The notes beneath the pieces were generated by a model. That model was not told where the DNA came from, did no database searches, and saw only the letters and a program-made list of their open reading frames with translations. A stretch of DNA of 64,000 nt from Cyanophora paradoxa (lineage: Eukaryota; Glaucocystophyceae; Cyanophorales; Cyanophoraceae). Of the stretch, positions 20,826 through 32,351 are shown piece by piece. A program made the translations under genes and the position numbers. Positions within the stretch are counted from its first letter, which is position 1. Each line of letters opens with the position of its first letter. The stretch spans positions 62,001 through 126,000 of the forward strand of contig QPMI01000152.1 in NCBI GenBank assembly GCA_004431415.1. Direction: 5' to 3'.

Positions 20826-23800
20826 ATGAGCTTCGCAGCCGGCTCCCGGTGGAGAGGAGAGCTCCGGGACGGCGATGGAGAGACGAGCACCCTTGAGCTA
20901 ACTGTGCACAATGTGAACGACGCCGGCGCCTTCACTGGCGAGGTCAAGGTGGCCAAGTCTGGAGGAGAGAGCCACGCTAACAAGTTCGCGGAGCCCGGCG
21001 CTCTCATGCCGACCCGCAGCTAACTCTCGCCCAGAATAAGGGGTTTCGCAACGCTCGACGACTCCAGCCAGATCGGAGACTATGCAACCATCGGCATGCT
21101 CGTGGACGATGGCTCTGCTGCGGGCGCCCTCACAATCAGCGAGTTCATGAAGCCGCAGAAGGTAGCCAAGTATACCGGCACGCTTGTCGGTGATAGCATC
21201 GATGGCGACTGGAATGAGGGCGATGCGGGAGGAGATTTCAGCCTCAAGTTTCTCGGTGCGCCCCGCGCGTGCGCCCAAATCGCGTGCTAGGGAGCCTGAA
21301 GCGGTCAAGCAGACCCGAGCGCGCCGCCCGCTTCGCCGGGCGTTCGGTCGGTGAAGACTCCGAAGTCCATCAAAGTGGAGTCGCCGAAACCGCCGCCAAC
21401 GCCGCCGGCACCCGCGCAGCCCGCACCCCCCGTCGCCCAGCCCGCGCCCCTCCCGTCGCCATCCCTCAGGGAATCGGTGGACCGGGCGCCGGCGCCCGCG
21501 GCTCGTGCCGAGTTCCAGAGCAAAGCCGGCGCGGACGATGAGGTCCTCATCGAGAGCAGCCCCGTGAAGCCGCCGCCGACGCCTCCCGCTCCCGCTCCGG
21601 CCCCCGCGGAGCCGGCAGCGCCTCCGGCGCCGCCAAAAGCGGCGCAAAAGGAGGAAGAGGAGGATGACCCGTACGACTTCTCGAACGCGCCGGCGCAGAA
21701 GCTGGCGAGCGCGCCGCAGCCGTCGTCGCAGCTGCTGCCGCCGTCGCGCTCCAAGTACAGCAAGCCGCCCGAGCTGGAGACCATCACAGAGGCCGAGCAC
21801 TCCTACATCAGCGAAGCCTCGCCCATGAAGGGCGTGCCCCCGTCCCCGGGACCCGCCAAGGCCGCCCCGCCCGCCGCCGGTGCCGCCCTCCCGCCGCGGC
21901 CCGCCCGCCCGCGCCCGCCCCTGACGCCCGCGGCGTGCCGGCAGGCGGGGCGAAGGCGCTGCACTTCGACGGGGCGGGGGGAGCGTGCGTGGAGCTGCCG
22001 GGGAACGGGAGCCTGGCGATGGGCCCCGCCCACGACTTCACCATCGCGATGTCGGTCCGGCGCGAGGAGGGCCGCGGCGGCGTCCTCGTGTGCCGCTCCG
22101 CGCAGGGCAAGGGCGGCGTCTCCTTCGCCGGGGGGCTGCACGCGGACGGGCGCGCGTACCTGATCTTCCGGAACGGGGAGGAGTTCTGCCTGTGCGAGTC
22201 GTCGGCGCGGGCGCCGGCGGGGCGCTACGCGGACGTGGCGTTCGTGAAGGAGGGCGACTTCGCGGCGCTGCACGTGGAGGGCCAGGAGGAGGACACGCGC
22301 GAGTTCCACCGCTTCGAGGGCCCGCAGCTCGTCGAGCCGCTCTTCGTGGGCGCCCCCGGCTCGCAGGCCGCCTGGGAGGCCCTCGTCACCGGCGTCGCCA
22401 AGCTCGAGGAGGCGCCCCGCTTCTTCTGCGGCCGCGTCCGCCACCTCTCCGTCTGGGAGCGGCCCCTGGAGCCCTCGGAGTGCGCCCACGCCGCCTCCCT
22501 CGCGCTCACCGGCGCCGAGTCGGGCCTCTGCGCCCTCTACAAGTTCGCCGGCGGCTCCCCCTCGACCCTGCCCGACGCCACGAGCCACGAGAACACGGCG
22601 AGGATCCGCGGGGCGATCTGGGCCGACGCCGACGCCGCGGCTGGCCTCCCCGTCCACCCCGAGAAGCCCGCCCCCGCCCCGGCGCGCCCCGCCGAGCCCA
22701 AGCCCGAGCACCCCAAGGCCGAGCCTCCCAAGCCCGAGCCTCCCAAGCCCGAGCCGCCCAAGGCCGAGCCGCCAAAGGCCGAGCCCAAGCCCGACCCGCC
22801 GGCGGCGCCGCCGGCGGCGCCGCTGCTGCCGGAGCCGGCGGTGCAGGAGGACTCGGTGAAGAACATCCAGGAGAAGATCGCGCAGTTCCGGCGCATGTCG
22901 GAGGCCCTCGTGCGCGCCTCCTCCAGCGACGCCACGCCGGCCCGCAGCCCGAGCCCCACCGCCCCGGCCCCCGGCGCCCCCTCTTCCGCCAACGAGCTCC
23001 GCCCGCCCGCCCCCGCCGGCCTCCCCACCGCCCAGTCCGCCCCGCAGCCGCCCTCCTCCTCCCCGGCCCTCCTCCCGCCCGTCGCCGCCAGCCCGATCCG
23101 CGCCACCTCCGCGCCCCCCGCGGCCACCTCGCCGCGCTCCGCGCCCCCGCAGCCGCCCGCCTTCCCGCAGCCGCCGCCCTCGCAGCCCGCCGCCCCCGCG
23201 GCGCCCCTCAAGCCGACCCCGCAGCCGGCGGCGGCCGCGGCGCCCCGCCGCGGGAGTACGCGCCGCCGCCGCAGCGGGAGTACAGCCCGCCGGCCGCAGA
23301 GCCGGCGTTCCGCACCAGTGCGCCCCCGCCCCGCCCCGCGTGGCCGCGGCTCCCCGCAGCCTCGCGCCTGACGCGGGGGGCGCAGAGCGGATGGAGGAGT
23401 GGGGCGTGGAGGACGTGGGGGCGTGGCTGGAGGGCCTGGGGCTGGCGCAGTACCGGCGGGTCTTCGCGGAGTCGGCGGTGGACGGCTCGCTGCTGGCGGC
23501 GCTGCAGGACGGGGAGCTGCGGGACGCCCTCGAGGTCGAGAACCCCCTCCACCTCAAGAAGATGCGCCTCGCCATCGAGTCCCAGCGCGACCGCTCCCGC
23601 CCCGGCCCCGGCCCCCCGGGCCCGGCGCCCTCCCCGCCCTCCTCCGGCCTCTTCGTCCCCTCCTCCGCCCGCCCCGCCTCCGCCGGCCGCGCCCGCCCCT
23701 CGTCGGCGACCGCGCGGCCGGCCCCCGCCGGCGGCTCCTCTCCCTCCAGCCGCCCCACCTCGGCCGGCCCGAGCCGGCCCGCCTCCGCCGGCGCCAGCCG

Positions 23801-26000
23801 CCCCGCCTCGGCCGGCCCCCGCCGCAGCGTCTCGGAGCCCGTCCCGCCGCAGGCCCCGCCGCCGCCGCCGCCGCCGGCGCCGGCGCCGCCGGCGGTGCAG
23901 CAGTCGACGAGCGAGTACGGGCCGTTCATCGTGCCGGCGCGCAAGCCGACGGCGAGCGACATGGCGGCGCTGCAGCTGGACGACAAGAAGGGCGCCTGGG
24001 TCTACTGCAAGCCCAAGAACAGCTGGATCTACGTCCTCAGGCAGGAGGCGCCCCCGGCCCCGCCCGGCGAGCGCCCCGCCCGCCGGCCCCGGCCCGCCAG
24101 CGCCGGCGCCGGCGAGCGCTCCGGGCCCTACCGCGCCGGGGCCCGCCCGGCCTCCAGCCAGGAGCTCTCCGCGCCGCCCCAGCCGGCCTACGGCGACGCG
24201 GTGAACCCCGCCCTGCTCGAGATCCAGCGGCAGCTGGGCTACAGGAACCCGGGCGGCGCCCCGGCCGGGCCGGCCCCCAACTCGAGCCGGGGATCCCGCA
24301 AGCCGCGGCCGGCGTCGGCCAAGGCGCGGCTGGAGTCGCCGACGAAGCAGAGCGCGTGGGCGGCCGGCAGCGAGGGGCAGGGGACGCCGGAGAGCCGCCG
24401 CGGCCGCTCCTCCCGCATCGGCCGCGAGGACGTCATCCGTACGCCCCGCCCGCCTCGCGCCGCGCTGCGCCGCGCCGCGCCGCCCTCGCGCGCCCGGCTG
24501 ACGCGCGGGCGCGAGCAGTGGAGGAGGAAGGGCCCGGCGGGGCGGCGGGGGCCGGGGAGGAGCCCGGGCGGCCGCCGGCTGGCGGCGCGCCGCTGGTGAC
24601 CCCCGACGAGCGCCTCGACGAGATCATCAAGGCCATCGAGGGTGCGCGCCGTCCCCGCCGGGCCTCCCGCGGGGAGTCGTGCGCTGATCTGCGCGCGGGG
24701 GCGGCAGCGTGCGAGCGGGAGGACGGGGAGGCGGCGCTGCACCGGCGGGTGGAGCTCTGCGTGGAGCGCCTCGCCCTCTGCCAGCTCAAGTACGGCGAGC
24801 GGCACCTCGAGATCGTCCGCGCGCACTGGAAGCTCGCCGAGGCGTACATGGACGGCGGCCTCTTCGAGCAGAGCATCCAGCACGCCCTCAGCGCCCGCGA
24901 CCTCAACATCGCCATCGGCAGCGACGAGAGCCGCCGCATCCACCCCGAGATCCTCCTCACCCTCGGCCTCTGCTACACGCGCACCGGCCAGCTCGGCCAG
25001 GCCCGCACCTTCCTCACCAAGTCGCTTAAGTACAGCACGGCGATGTTCGGCGACGCGGACCGGCGGCTCGCCTCGGTGCACATGGCGCTGGCGGCCGTCG
25101 AGAAGCGGGAGCTGCGCTTCGAGCGGGCGGTGCAGCACCTGCAGGCGGCGCGGCGCATCAAGGCGCCCTTCCTCCCCACCGCCCCCGAGGTCCGCTCCGA
25201 GCTCGCCGACATCTCCGTCCTCCTCGCCAAGGTCCACTCCCACCCACCCCCCTTCTTTGCCGTACCCCGCCCCGCCCCGCGCCGTGCTCACGGGTGCGCG
25301 GGGTGCAGGTGTGCGCGGCGAAGGGGGAGGAGGACGAGGCGGCGCAGCACCTGGCGGAGGCGCTGCGGGACTACCGCGAGGCGGCGGCCGACGAGGGCCT
25401 CTCGCAGGCGGACCGGGAGCAGAGCCGGGTGCTGGCGGCGGACACGTCGGTGCGGGTGGGCAAGGGCCACATGCGGGTGCAGGACTTCCGCAGCGCGGAG
25501 CCGTTCTTCCGGGAGGCGCTGGCGGCGTACGAGGCGGTGTTCGGGGTGAAGGACGTGCGCTCCATCGCGGTGCGCCGCGAGCTCGGCCTCCTCTACGTCA
25601 AGTGGCGCCGCTTCCCCGAGGCCCAGGTCGTCCTCAAGGCGCGCCCCCCGTCCTCCTTTGTTTCCCCTCGCTCCGCTTCCCCTCTGACGGCGCGGCGCAG
25701 GTGCTGCTGACGGCGGAGCGCCAGTTCTACGGGGCGGACTCGGTGAAGCCGGCGGACACGGCGCGCGTGCTCGGCACCGTCTACCTCGCCGACCAGCGCC
25801 TGCCGGAGGCGCTCGAGATGTACCAGACCGTCCTCCGCGTCTACCGCGCCGAGTACGGGCCCAAGGACAAGCGCGTGCGGAGCATCGCGGCGCGCATCGC
25901 CGAGGTCCGCGAGCAGCTCGTCAAGCAGACCGCCGCCGACGTCGACAAGGCCGTCAACGGCTCCCCGCACGCCCCCGACGCCGACGCCCTCGTCTACTAG
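20826..26000 (+). CDS. Multidomain protein: beta-barrel, LamG-like, SAM and TPR
   Basis: This is a very long multi-exon gene. The N terminus (20826-21270) has two related beta segments, SRWRGELRDGDGETSTLELT and KYTGTLVGDSIDGDW, as in small barrels with W-x-G repeats. After a Pro-rich linker, 21945-22560 forms a LamG/concanavalin-like sandwich starting ALHFDGAGGACVELPG with later FFCGRVRHLSVWERPL. A second Pro-rich linker with EPPKPEPPKPEP repeats leads to a SAM domain (23390-23580: WGVEDVGAWLEGLGLAQYRR, then VF). Next are RPASAG repeats and a short W-rich segment, KGAWVYCKPKNSWIYVL. From 24720 to 25990 come TPR helices, for example KYGERHLEIVRAHWKLAEAY, LLTLGLCYTRTGQLGQARTF and RQFYGADSVKPADTARVLG. 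The gene ends at TAG, 25998-26000. The TPR part vaguely recalls TTC23-type ciliary proteins, but I would not assign that. The frame changes near 23,225-23,250 without a visible splice site. The intron pattern continues across every domain junction, so I read one gene. Confidence 0.65.
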
Positions 26001-27275
26001 GGCCCACGCCTGTCCCCGCCTCCCACGTTTCTTTCCCCACGTTTCTTTCCGAAGGCACCTTGCAGTGCCCAGTCTAGCATTTGCCGACCCGTAGCGTAGG
26101 GCTCGCTTTGCAGTTTGATCAAGAACCAGAGTCTGCGCCCGCTCTCGCCCCGCTCTCGCGCCATCTGGCCCGACGCCATCCCGGCTGCTTTCGCATCTGC
26201 CAGCTCGATCGACCGCGGTCGCCTCTTGCTTTCGCCTTTGCCCGACTGACGTGCGCCCCCCGCCCCCGGCGCCAGATCGGCCCCGCCGTCTGGGGTGCCG
26301 CCGTCCTGGGGCCCCGCCTCGGGTTCAGGCGATCCGGACGGATTGCGATGGCCCCAGTACCCCAGCTTCGATCCGACGCGACGCGATGCGGCTCCACCTT
26401 ACGCACCTTCGGGAGCGGGGGAGGCTGTATTCCTCTCCCTTAGGGCCAGTCCGTGGCGGGAACGGGCGAGCCTCCGGGCACGGCCCGCACCTTTGATCCT
26501 ATGATCTTAAGCCCGTAGGGTAAGTAGGCCTAGGTTTCGATCTCGAGCTTCGGTATTCGATTTCGATTTTCGACGTCACTTGCCTATCTGTCTGAGCCCT
26601 TACGATTCGACCGGCGGCCAACTGCTAGCCAAACAGCTGCTAGCTATAGGGCTAGTCCAGATATCGATGTCGTTGGTCGTGTCTGAAACTTGAAATGCAG
26701 TTTGATCAAGAACCAATACTACGCAGGCGCTCGTGCGGGGCGAGGGGGCAGGCGCAGTGCGGGGCAAGCGCAAGCGCAGAAGCGCTAGCTGGCAACCTGC
26801 GCGCATGCGCATGCTGCATGGCAGGAAGTTGCTGCGCCGGTAGGGGTACATGATCCGCAAAGCTTCATCGAAAACCGACCAGGCTGGTCGCCCAGGCGCC
26901 CGGAAGATCGCACGAAAGGGGCCGATCATGGAGAGGGCTCTCTCCGTTCAGCCTGCCGGTTCCCGCCAACAGACGGTGTTTCTTGGTGCGCTCTTCCCGT
27001 CGCGCTGGGCGTCTCGAACGTCGCTAGAGTGATGCGGGTGTCGCTTCATTTCCGTTTTTGATGTCGTTCCTTGTCCCCGGCCCACAGATTTGCCCGACGA
27101 GGTGGCTTCCCACCGAACGCCGCCGCCACACCCGCAGCCACCCCAAATGAAGCTCATCACGCGCGCAGATCATCTCGCGCATCTATGGATTGCTTCCGCT
27201 GCCCGGTTCGCGCGTTGTTGTCCTCCGGCCGGAGCGAATTTGATCTGATGATCGCTTGCAATTGTCCACTTCGCG
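26001..27275. other. Intergenic region
   Basis: I found no supported exon. It contains the 20-bp word TGCAGTTTGATCAAGAACCA twice, at 26109-26128 and 26697-26716, and is less GC-rich than neighbouring genes. It probably combines the TPR-gene 3' UTR and the promoter of the leucine-rich gene. Confidence 0.5.
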
Positions 27276-29134
27276 GTGTGCAGACAAGCTGCGGGGCACG
27301 CGAGTATGCCGCAGGTTCTCAGAGTGCTCCATGAATGCTTCAGTGCTCCGCGAAATCGACCGTCCGTGTTGAAACTTGTGGGCGATTCGCTTTCTTCTTA
27401 TTTAGGTTCCCTTCGAATTCGCAGTTGCGCCCCACACTGCAATCGACGGGTCCGGATTCGCGAAGATCTGCCGGAAAGCTACTCAAGCGACAGGCTTGTC
27501 GCTCAAGGGCATCGCGTTCGCCAAGCAGCCGAACGCGCTGTTGTTCATGTCTCAACTCGCGCCCTCACTCCAGCGCCTGTGCCTGCTGGACTGCCCTGCG
27601 CTCAACGACGGCAATGCGAGTGTCCTATCGCTTTGCAAGAATTTGTACGGCCTGGACATCATCAACACGCTGAACGTCCAGCGGCCTGAGTCGTACGACT
27701 TCATCGGTTCGTTCTCCTGTCGCTGCCGGTGTCTGAAGCTGGACGAAAAGCGCATTTACTCGGGTCCGGCAGCGGATATGCAGAACTTGGCTGTGCTTCG
27801 CATGGGCGGCCCGGTACGATTCGAGCACTTCCGCGAGCTTCCCCCTCGTGCCGACGAGCCGCGCGCGTCAGAACATCACCGCGCGTGCCCTGGAGCCCAT
27901 CGGGAAGCTGCCACGCATATCCGTGCGCCGCATTCTTGCGCTGCTCGGGAGCCGGCGGCGCCTCACCCGCCGCGGCGCAGGCGCTTGTGCTGCTGGGCAC
28001 GGCGCCGAAGCCCGGTCCCTTCACGGAGCCGATCTCGCGGGCGCGCTCCCTGACCAGCCTCGTTCTCTACGTGCAGGCGCGCCCGCCTCCGCCCGCCGCC
28101 GGCGCCGCGGCTCTGCTGAGCGCTCGTTCGCGGCGCAGAACCTGGAGGAGGTGCCCTCGCTGGACCCGCTGGCCGCCCTCTCCAACCTCGAGCGCCTCCA
28201 GGCGAGCGCCGCGCGGCCCCTCCCCCTCGCCCTCCCTCTAGCGAGCCGCGACGCTCTCAGTTCGGTGTGACGCGCTCCCTGGAGACGTTCAACGACCTGC
28301 GCTTCCTGCACGGCATGGCGCGCAGCATACGCGCCCTCGAGCTCTCCTCCCTGCTCCTGACGCCGGCCGCCGTCCCCGCCCTCGCCGCCTGCACCGGCCT
28401 CGTCGGTCCGGCCCCGCCCCGGCCCGCCAGCCGCGCGCGACGGCGGGCCGGCGAGCGGGGGGCGCAGAGCTGGACCTGACGGTCCTCTGCACGGCGGACA
28501 GCGCGCTGGAGCCGGCGCTCCAGCGCCTCCAGCGCCTCCGCTCCCTCTCCCTCTGCGGCGTCCGGTCCGTTCTCGCCGCCCGCCGCCCGCCGCCTCGGCC
28601 GCCGGCGAGGTCGAGCGGGGGCGGGGCGCAGGATGCCGCAGGTGGCGAGCGTGCCGGCGCTGCCGCTGCTGCAGCGCGCTCGCTTCGGGTTCTTTGACGA
28701 GGCGGAGTCGACGGGGGACGCGGCGCGGGGCATGCTGCGCCAGCCCGCCCTCCGCACGCTCGAGCTCGAGTTCACCCAGGCCCGCACGCCCTGCCTCCGG
28801 CCCCGCCTCGCCTCTTACAGTCGCCCCAGACGACGCCGGCGGACCTGCGGCCGCTCGCGGCCCTCACGCAGCTCGAGACCCTCGTCATCCCCGCGGCCGC
28901 CTCCCCGGCCCGCACCGCCGGGCGCCCGCTGGCGCGCCCCCGCCGCCCTCTCGCCCCCCGCCGCGCGCCGCGCGCCGCTGAGGCGGCGGCCCGCAGCGGC
29001 CGGAGGAGCGGGACTGGGTGGACGACGAGCTTGAGCGGCTCGCCCCGAAGGCCCGCTGCATGCGCATCTCCCGCGCCCGCCCCGCCCCAACCTCCTTCGT
29101 CGCCCCCTCCGTGCCCCGTCCGCCCCCCGAGTGA
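27276..29134 (+). CDS. Leucine-rich repeat-like protein, family unknown
   Basis: Joined exons give irregular leucine-rich helices and strands: MPQVLRVLHECFSAPRNRP, VPFEFAVAPHTAIDGSGFAK, LAPSLQRLCLLDCPALNDGN, LCKNLYGLDIINTLNV, MQNLAVLRMGGP, LTSLVLYVQ, LAALSNLERLQ, GMARSIRALELSSLLLT, LQRLRSLSLCG and LRQPALRTLELEFTQ. The C terminus is WVDDELERLAP followed by a Pro-rich tail. The arrangement resembles F-box-associated or RNI-type LRR proteins, but I do not see an F-box. The first ATG is 27276; 27306 is an in-frame alternative. A 41-nt intron (GTGTTG...TTTAG) follows the first exon. The stop is TGA at 29132-29134. One intron (28202-28260) has a GC donor. The function is not assigned. Confidence 0.6.
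28202..28260 (+). other. GC-AG intron
   Basis: The exon LSNLERLQ ends CTCCAG and the intron starts GCGAGC and ends CTCTCAG. The next exon (FGVTRSLETFN) continues in phase 0. No GT exists nearby that would keep the exon. Confidence 0.75.
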
Positions 29135-29710
29135 CCCCAGCTGTGGCTAGCCTAGAAGCCTAGTAGCCCCGTAGCTCTTCGGCGCCCGCGACAACGACCT
29201 CAAATCTCGGAGTCACTTTCGACCGCACCCCATCGATATCTGTCTAGCCCATAGCTAGCCTAGTAGTGTACGCAGTGCATCGACACCCGAACTCGAACGC
29301 TGTTCCTGTCCATTGGAATTGAACATGTACAATCACCCAGTGACTCGCATATACATAGAATCTTGCAGGCGCGCGCAGCTGCGCGCTCAACTGCCATAAG
29401 ATACCTGGATTCATAAACCTATCAAGCGCAAGGCAATAGAAAAAGCTGTCTGGAAAAAGGATAAAAAGCTGAATCAGGTGATCTCTGATGGGACCTGATC
29501 ACTGAGTCAGAAAAGCACGCTGAAGAAAGCAGGCTTCAAGCAAGGCTGTTTAAACTGTATACTTTATCTTAACCTAGGCCGGACTGGACTGTCCGCGCTC
29601 AAAAAAGACGAGCGCTGCCGTGCTGAATTAGTGTAACTGGGTAAGAAAAAAAGCTCTTCTCTCTAAGGAGCGTCGCGATCGGAAAAAAGGAAGCGATCGA
29701 GAAGCAGGGC
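29135..29710. other. Convergent 3' intergenic region, AT-rich
   Basis: This region is distinctly AT-rich, with A-runs and stops in every frame. It lies between the stops of the leucine-rich gene and the phosphatase gene. It likely contains both 3' ends. Nothing coding was seen. Confidence 0.6.
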
Positions 29711-31729
29711 CTAGAAGCCGATGCGGCGGCCGCCGCTGGTGACGAGCTGCGGGCGCTCGAGCCGCGGGGCGGCGTGCGCCGGCATCGACTTGGAGGCGAG
29801 GCTCGGGCTGGCCCCCGCGGGGCCCGGCGGCGCGAGCCGCGGCGAGCCGGCGTGCGAGGCCTGCAGCGACGGCGAGCGCGCCGCCAGCGGGAGGTGCGAG
29901 GGGACGGGAGGCGCTCGGCGGGCGGACGGGGAGCGGGCGGCGTGCGCGGCGGGCGCGAGGCGGGCCGGGGCGCTGCGGGCGAGCGGGTCGGCGCTGCTGG
30001 CCGTGACGACGGTGCCGGGGAGGTGCAGCTGCACGCGGCCGCTGGGCGACGCCACGGGGAAGGCCCCGCTCCCGTCCTGCGTGCGCGGCCGCAGCCAGCG
30101 GCCGGCGGGGAGACCGGCGGGGCGAGCGCCGGGCTGCCCGGGCCGGCGGGCGAGCCGGGGCCGGCCGGCGGGGGCGGGGCGAGGACGGGGAGGGCACGCG
30201 GCGGCCGGTGACGCTCGGGCTGCGGGCGGCCGGCAGCGGCCGCGGGCTCCCGCCGGCGCCCGCCGCGGCGAGGGCGGCGAGGGGGACCGAGTGGGGCGTC
30301 ATGGCCCGGTCTCGGTCGGGGCTCCCGGCCCCCGAGGCCGCGGAAGCAACGGAGACCGGGACGGGGGCGGGGGCGGCGAGCGGGTCGGCGGCGATGCTGT
30401 AGTTGTCGACGGCGAACATGGCGCCCCCGACGCGCAGCACGGGCGGCGTGATCCGCCGGATCGCCAGCACCTGCTGCGCCAGCCGCCGCACCTGCCGGCC
30501 GCGCGTCAGGCCGGCGCCTTCGCCGGGCTGGGAGCGGGGGCGGCGCGCGCCTGGGCGATCTGCGCGGGGCTCTCGGGCGAGCGCATGTTCTGCGGGTTCT
30601 TCCGCCTGTCGTGCGTCCACTGCACGATCTTCATCGCCTCGTCCGCAGAGAGGCCGTACAGGTACACTGCGCGCGCCCGGTCGCGCGGGAGCCAGCCGGG
30701 CCGCCCGGCGGCGGGGGCGCACCGAGCATCAGGGAGACGATGGTGCCGGTGCGGCCGTGGCCGCCCCAGCAGTGGACGTAGAGCACGTCGCCGCGCACGA
30801 AGCGCGCGCAGAGGTGCTCGACCAGCGCCATCACCACCTCGTCCGGCCCGATGAAGCCGTCCCGGATCTGAGAGACGGGTCGGCGGGGCCGGAGGCGGCG
30901 CGGAGGGCGGCTGGGGCGGCACCTTGCAGTGCAGCCAGTCGACCTTGCGCTGGCTCAGCTGGGACTGCTCCCGCTTGAGGAGCTCGCGCGCGTCCTGAAG
31001 GGGCGGGGTGAGAATCTGGTGGGGAGGACTCCAACCGAAGCGCGGCACCTGCAGGTACGTGCGGATGCCCTGGCCCTTTCTCCACCGGCTCTCCGGGCAG
31101 TATTGCTCCGCCTCCGCTTGCAGGCAGCAGAACGTGTCGATCCCTGCGGCCGGTTCGAGGGGGAACTTTGCGCGGATCTGATAACGCGGCTTGCCTTTTT
31201 TAAGAATCGATAGGATGGTGTTGATGTGCTCTGCGGTTCACGCGCGCATGAGCGTCGGACGGAGAGACGGGGTCGCCACGCAGCCGTCGGACATGGAATC
31301 TTAAAGCTACCCGACCGCGGGCGAAGCGGTCTTACCGTAATCATTCAAGCTCGCTGGATAGGCGCCAGCCATCAGCCGTCCAGGTACGACCCAATTACTG
31401 CGCCAGCACGCGTTATGCGTGAAGGGAATTTTGACAGGACGGCCTCTCTCGCGCTCTCGCGCTCTCGCTGTGTACGCGCAAACCTGTATCCTGTCGGACC
31501 CCTGAAAGTGTGTCAGCGCGCGAGCGATCGCGCAGGCGACGGATGCTCACCGGACGAGCTCGCTCGGAGTTGGGAGCGGGGGCAACTTGGAAGCCCACTC
31601 CGGCTGCTCTTCCCGGTCGTCCTCTTTGGGCGCATGGAGCATAACTGGACTGTGCTGGCCATGTGGATCGGTGCTCGACCGTCGGACGGCTCCAAGCGAG
31701 GTCCTGGATGGAGACACCGAGCGGACCAT
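29711..31729 (-). CDS. Dual-specificity-type protein tyrosine phosphatase
   Basis: This is a cysteine-dependent phosphatase. The exon at 30730-30850 encodes the catalytic loop YVHCWGGHGRTGTIVSLML, a full H-C-x5-R-T motif. Upstream exons provide WVVPGRLMAGAYPASLNDY, HINTILSILKKGKPRYQIR, AAGIDTFCCLQAEAEQYCP and ARELLKREQSQLSQRKVDWL, in the order expected for this phosphatase class (entry strand, AGI-x-x-F-x-x-L block, pre-loop helix). After the loop come YGLSADEAMKIVQWTHDRR and RSPESPAQIAQVRRL, then a long Pro/Ser/Ala-rich tail ending TSGGRRIGF before TAG at 29711-29713. The start is ATG at 31729 (MVRSVSPSRTSLGAV). An intron at 30492-30550 has a GC donor. The general acid Asp is not obvious to me. 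The substrate is unknown, and phosphotyrosine, phosphoserine or a non-protein phosphate are all possible. Confidence 0.75.
30492..30550 (-). other. GC-AG intron
   Basis: On the minus strand exon ...PAQIAQ ends GCCCAG. The intron runs GCGCGCGCCG to GGCCGGCAG with a CTGAC branch site, and the next exon is VRRLAQQVLAIRR in phase 0. No GT lies within about 40 nt upstream. Confidence 0.8.
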
Positions 31730-32351
31730 CGCGCGCGCCTCGCGCAGGCGTTATGCACGCGTCTCCCCTCGTCAGCACAGCTACAGTGTTGATGCTGATC
31801 GTCAGGCGCGCGTCCCGTCGTATCGACCTCGGCCTACACGCGCCAGCGTGCAGATGGCGTGCACAAGGTTGCGGATCGGACAAAGCGGGCAGGGGGGTAC
31901 ATGGTGACAATCGACCGGCCACTCGGAGCCTGATTACAAAAATTGCGAAATTTAATTTTGGTCTCTATAGAGCCGGCGACCGTACCCGGTACCGCATGCA
32001 TGATTGACGCGCATGTTGGGGTTGATCATGCGCATGACTCGCGGCATGAAGCCTGCGAAAACTCGCACGACACGTATGCGCGCAGAATTCGAAGACGAGC
32101 TTTCGAATTCGAAGACTTCGGTCGAAGACGGGGACGTCGACCAACCACCGTGGCACCGGTACCATTGGTTCACAGTGCATATGATCATGAAGGCGCTTGG
32201 TGACCCGGCAATGGGCCGGCATCTTGGGATTGACGCCCACCCTAGCTACTTGAACAAAACGTTGACGCATCGCGGGGCCGGTTTCATTTCTTGACAGTCG
32301 ACGTCGACTCCGTCGTCCGGGGACTCGTCCGTCGTCGAGTCGTCGGCGCCA
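31730..32351. other. Intergenic region
   Basis: No exon is supported between the phosphatase start and the WDR34-like stop (both minus strand). It contains two copies of GAATTCGAAGAC, at 32085-32096 and 32105-32116. It presumably carries the phosphatase promoter. Confidence 0.5.

Noticed and set aside
21803-23986. Long minus-strand frame opposite the LamG/SAM gene
   Set aside because: It is an Ala/Gly/Arg-rich shadow. The plus strand contains the recognisable LamG and SAM sequence.
25639-25700. GC-AG intron in the TPR exons
   Set aside because: A GT donor nine bases upstream (after GAGGCCCAG) also gives phase 0 and a better TPR sequence, so the case is ambiguous.
28077-28137. GC-AG intron after LTSLVLYVQ
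   Set aside because: A GT donor six bases upstream (GTGCAGG) keeps phase 0. Not counted as evidence for GC donors.
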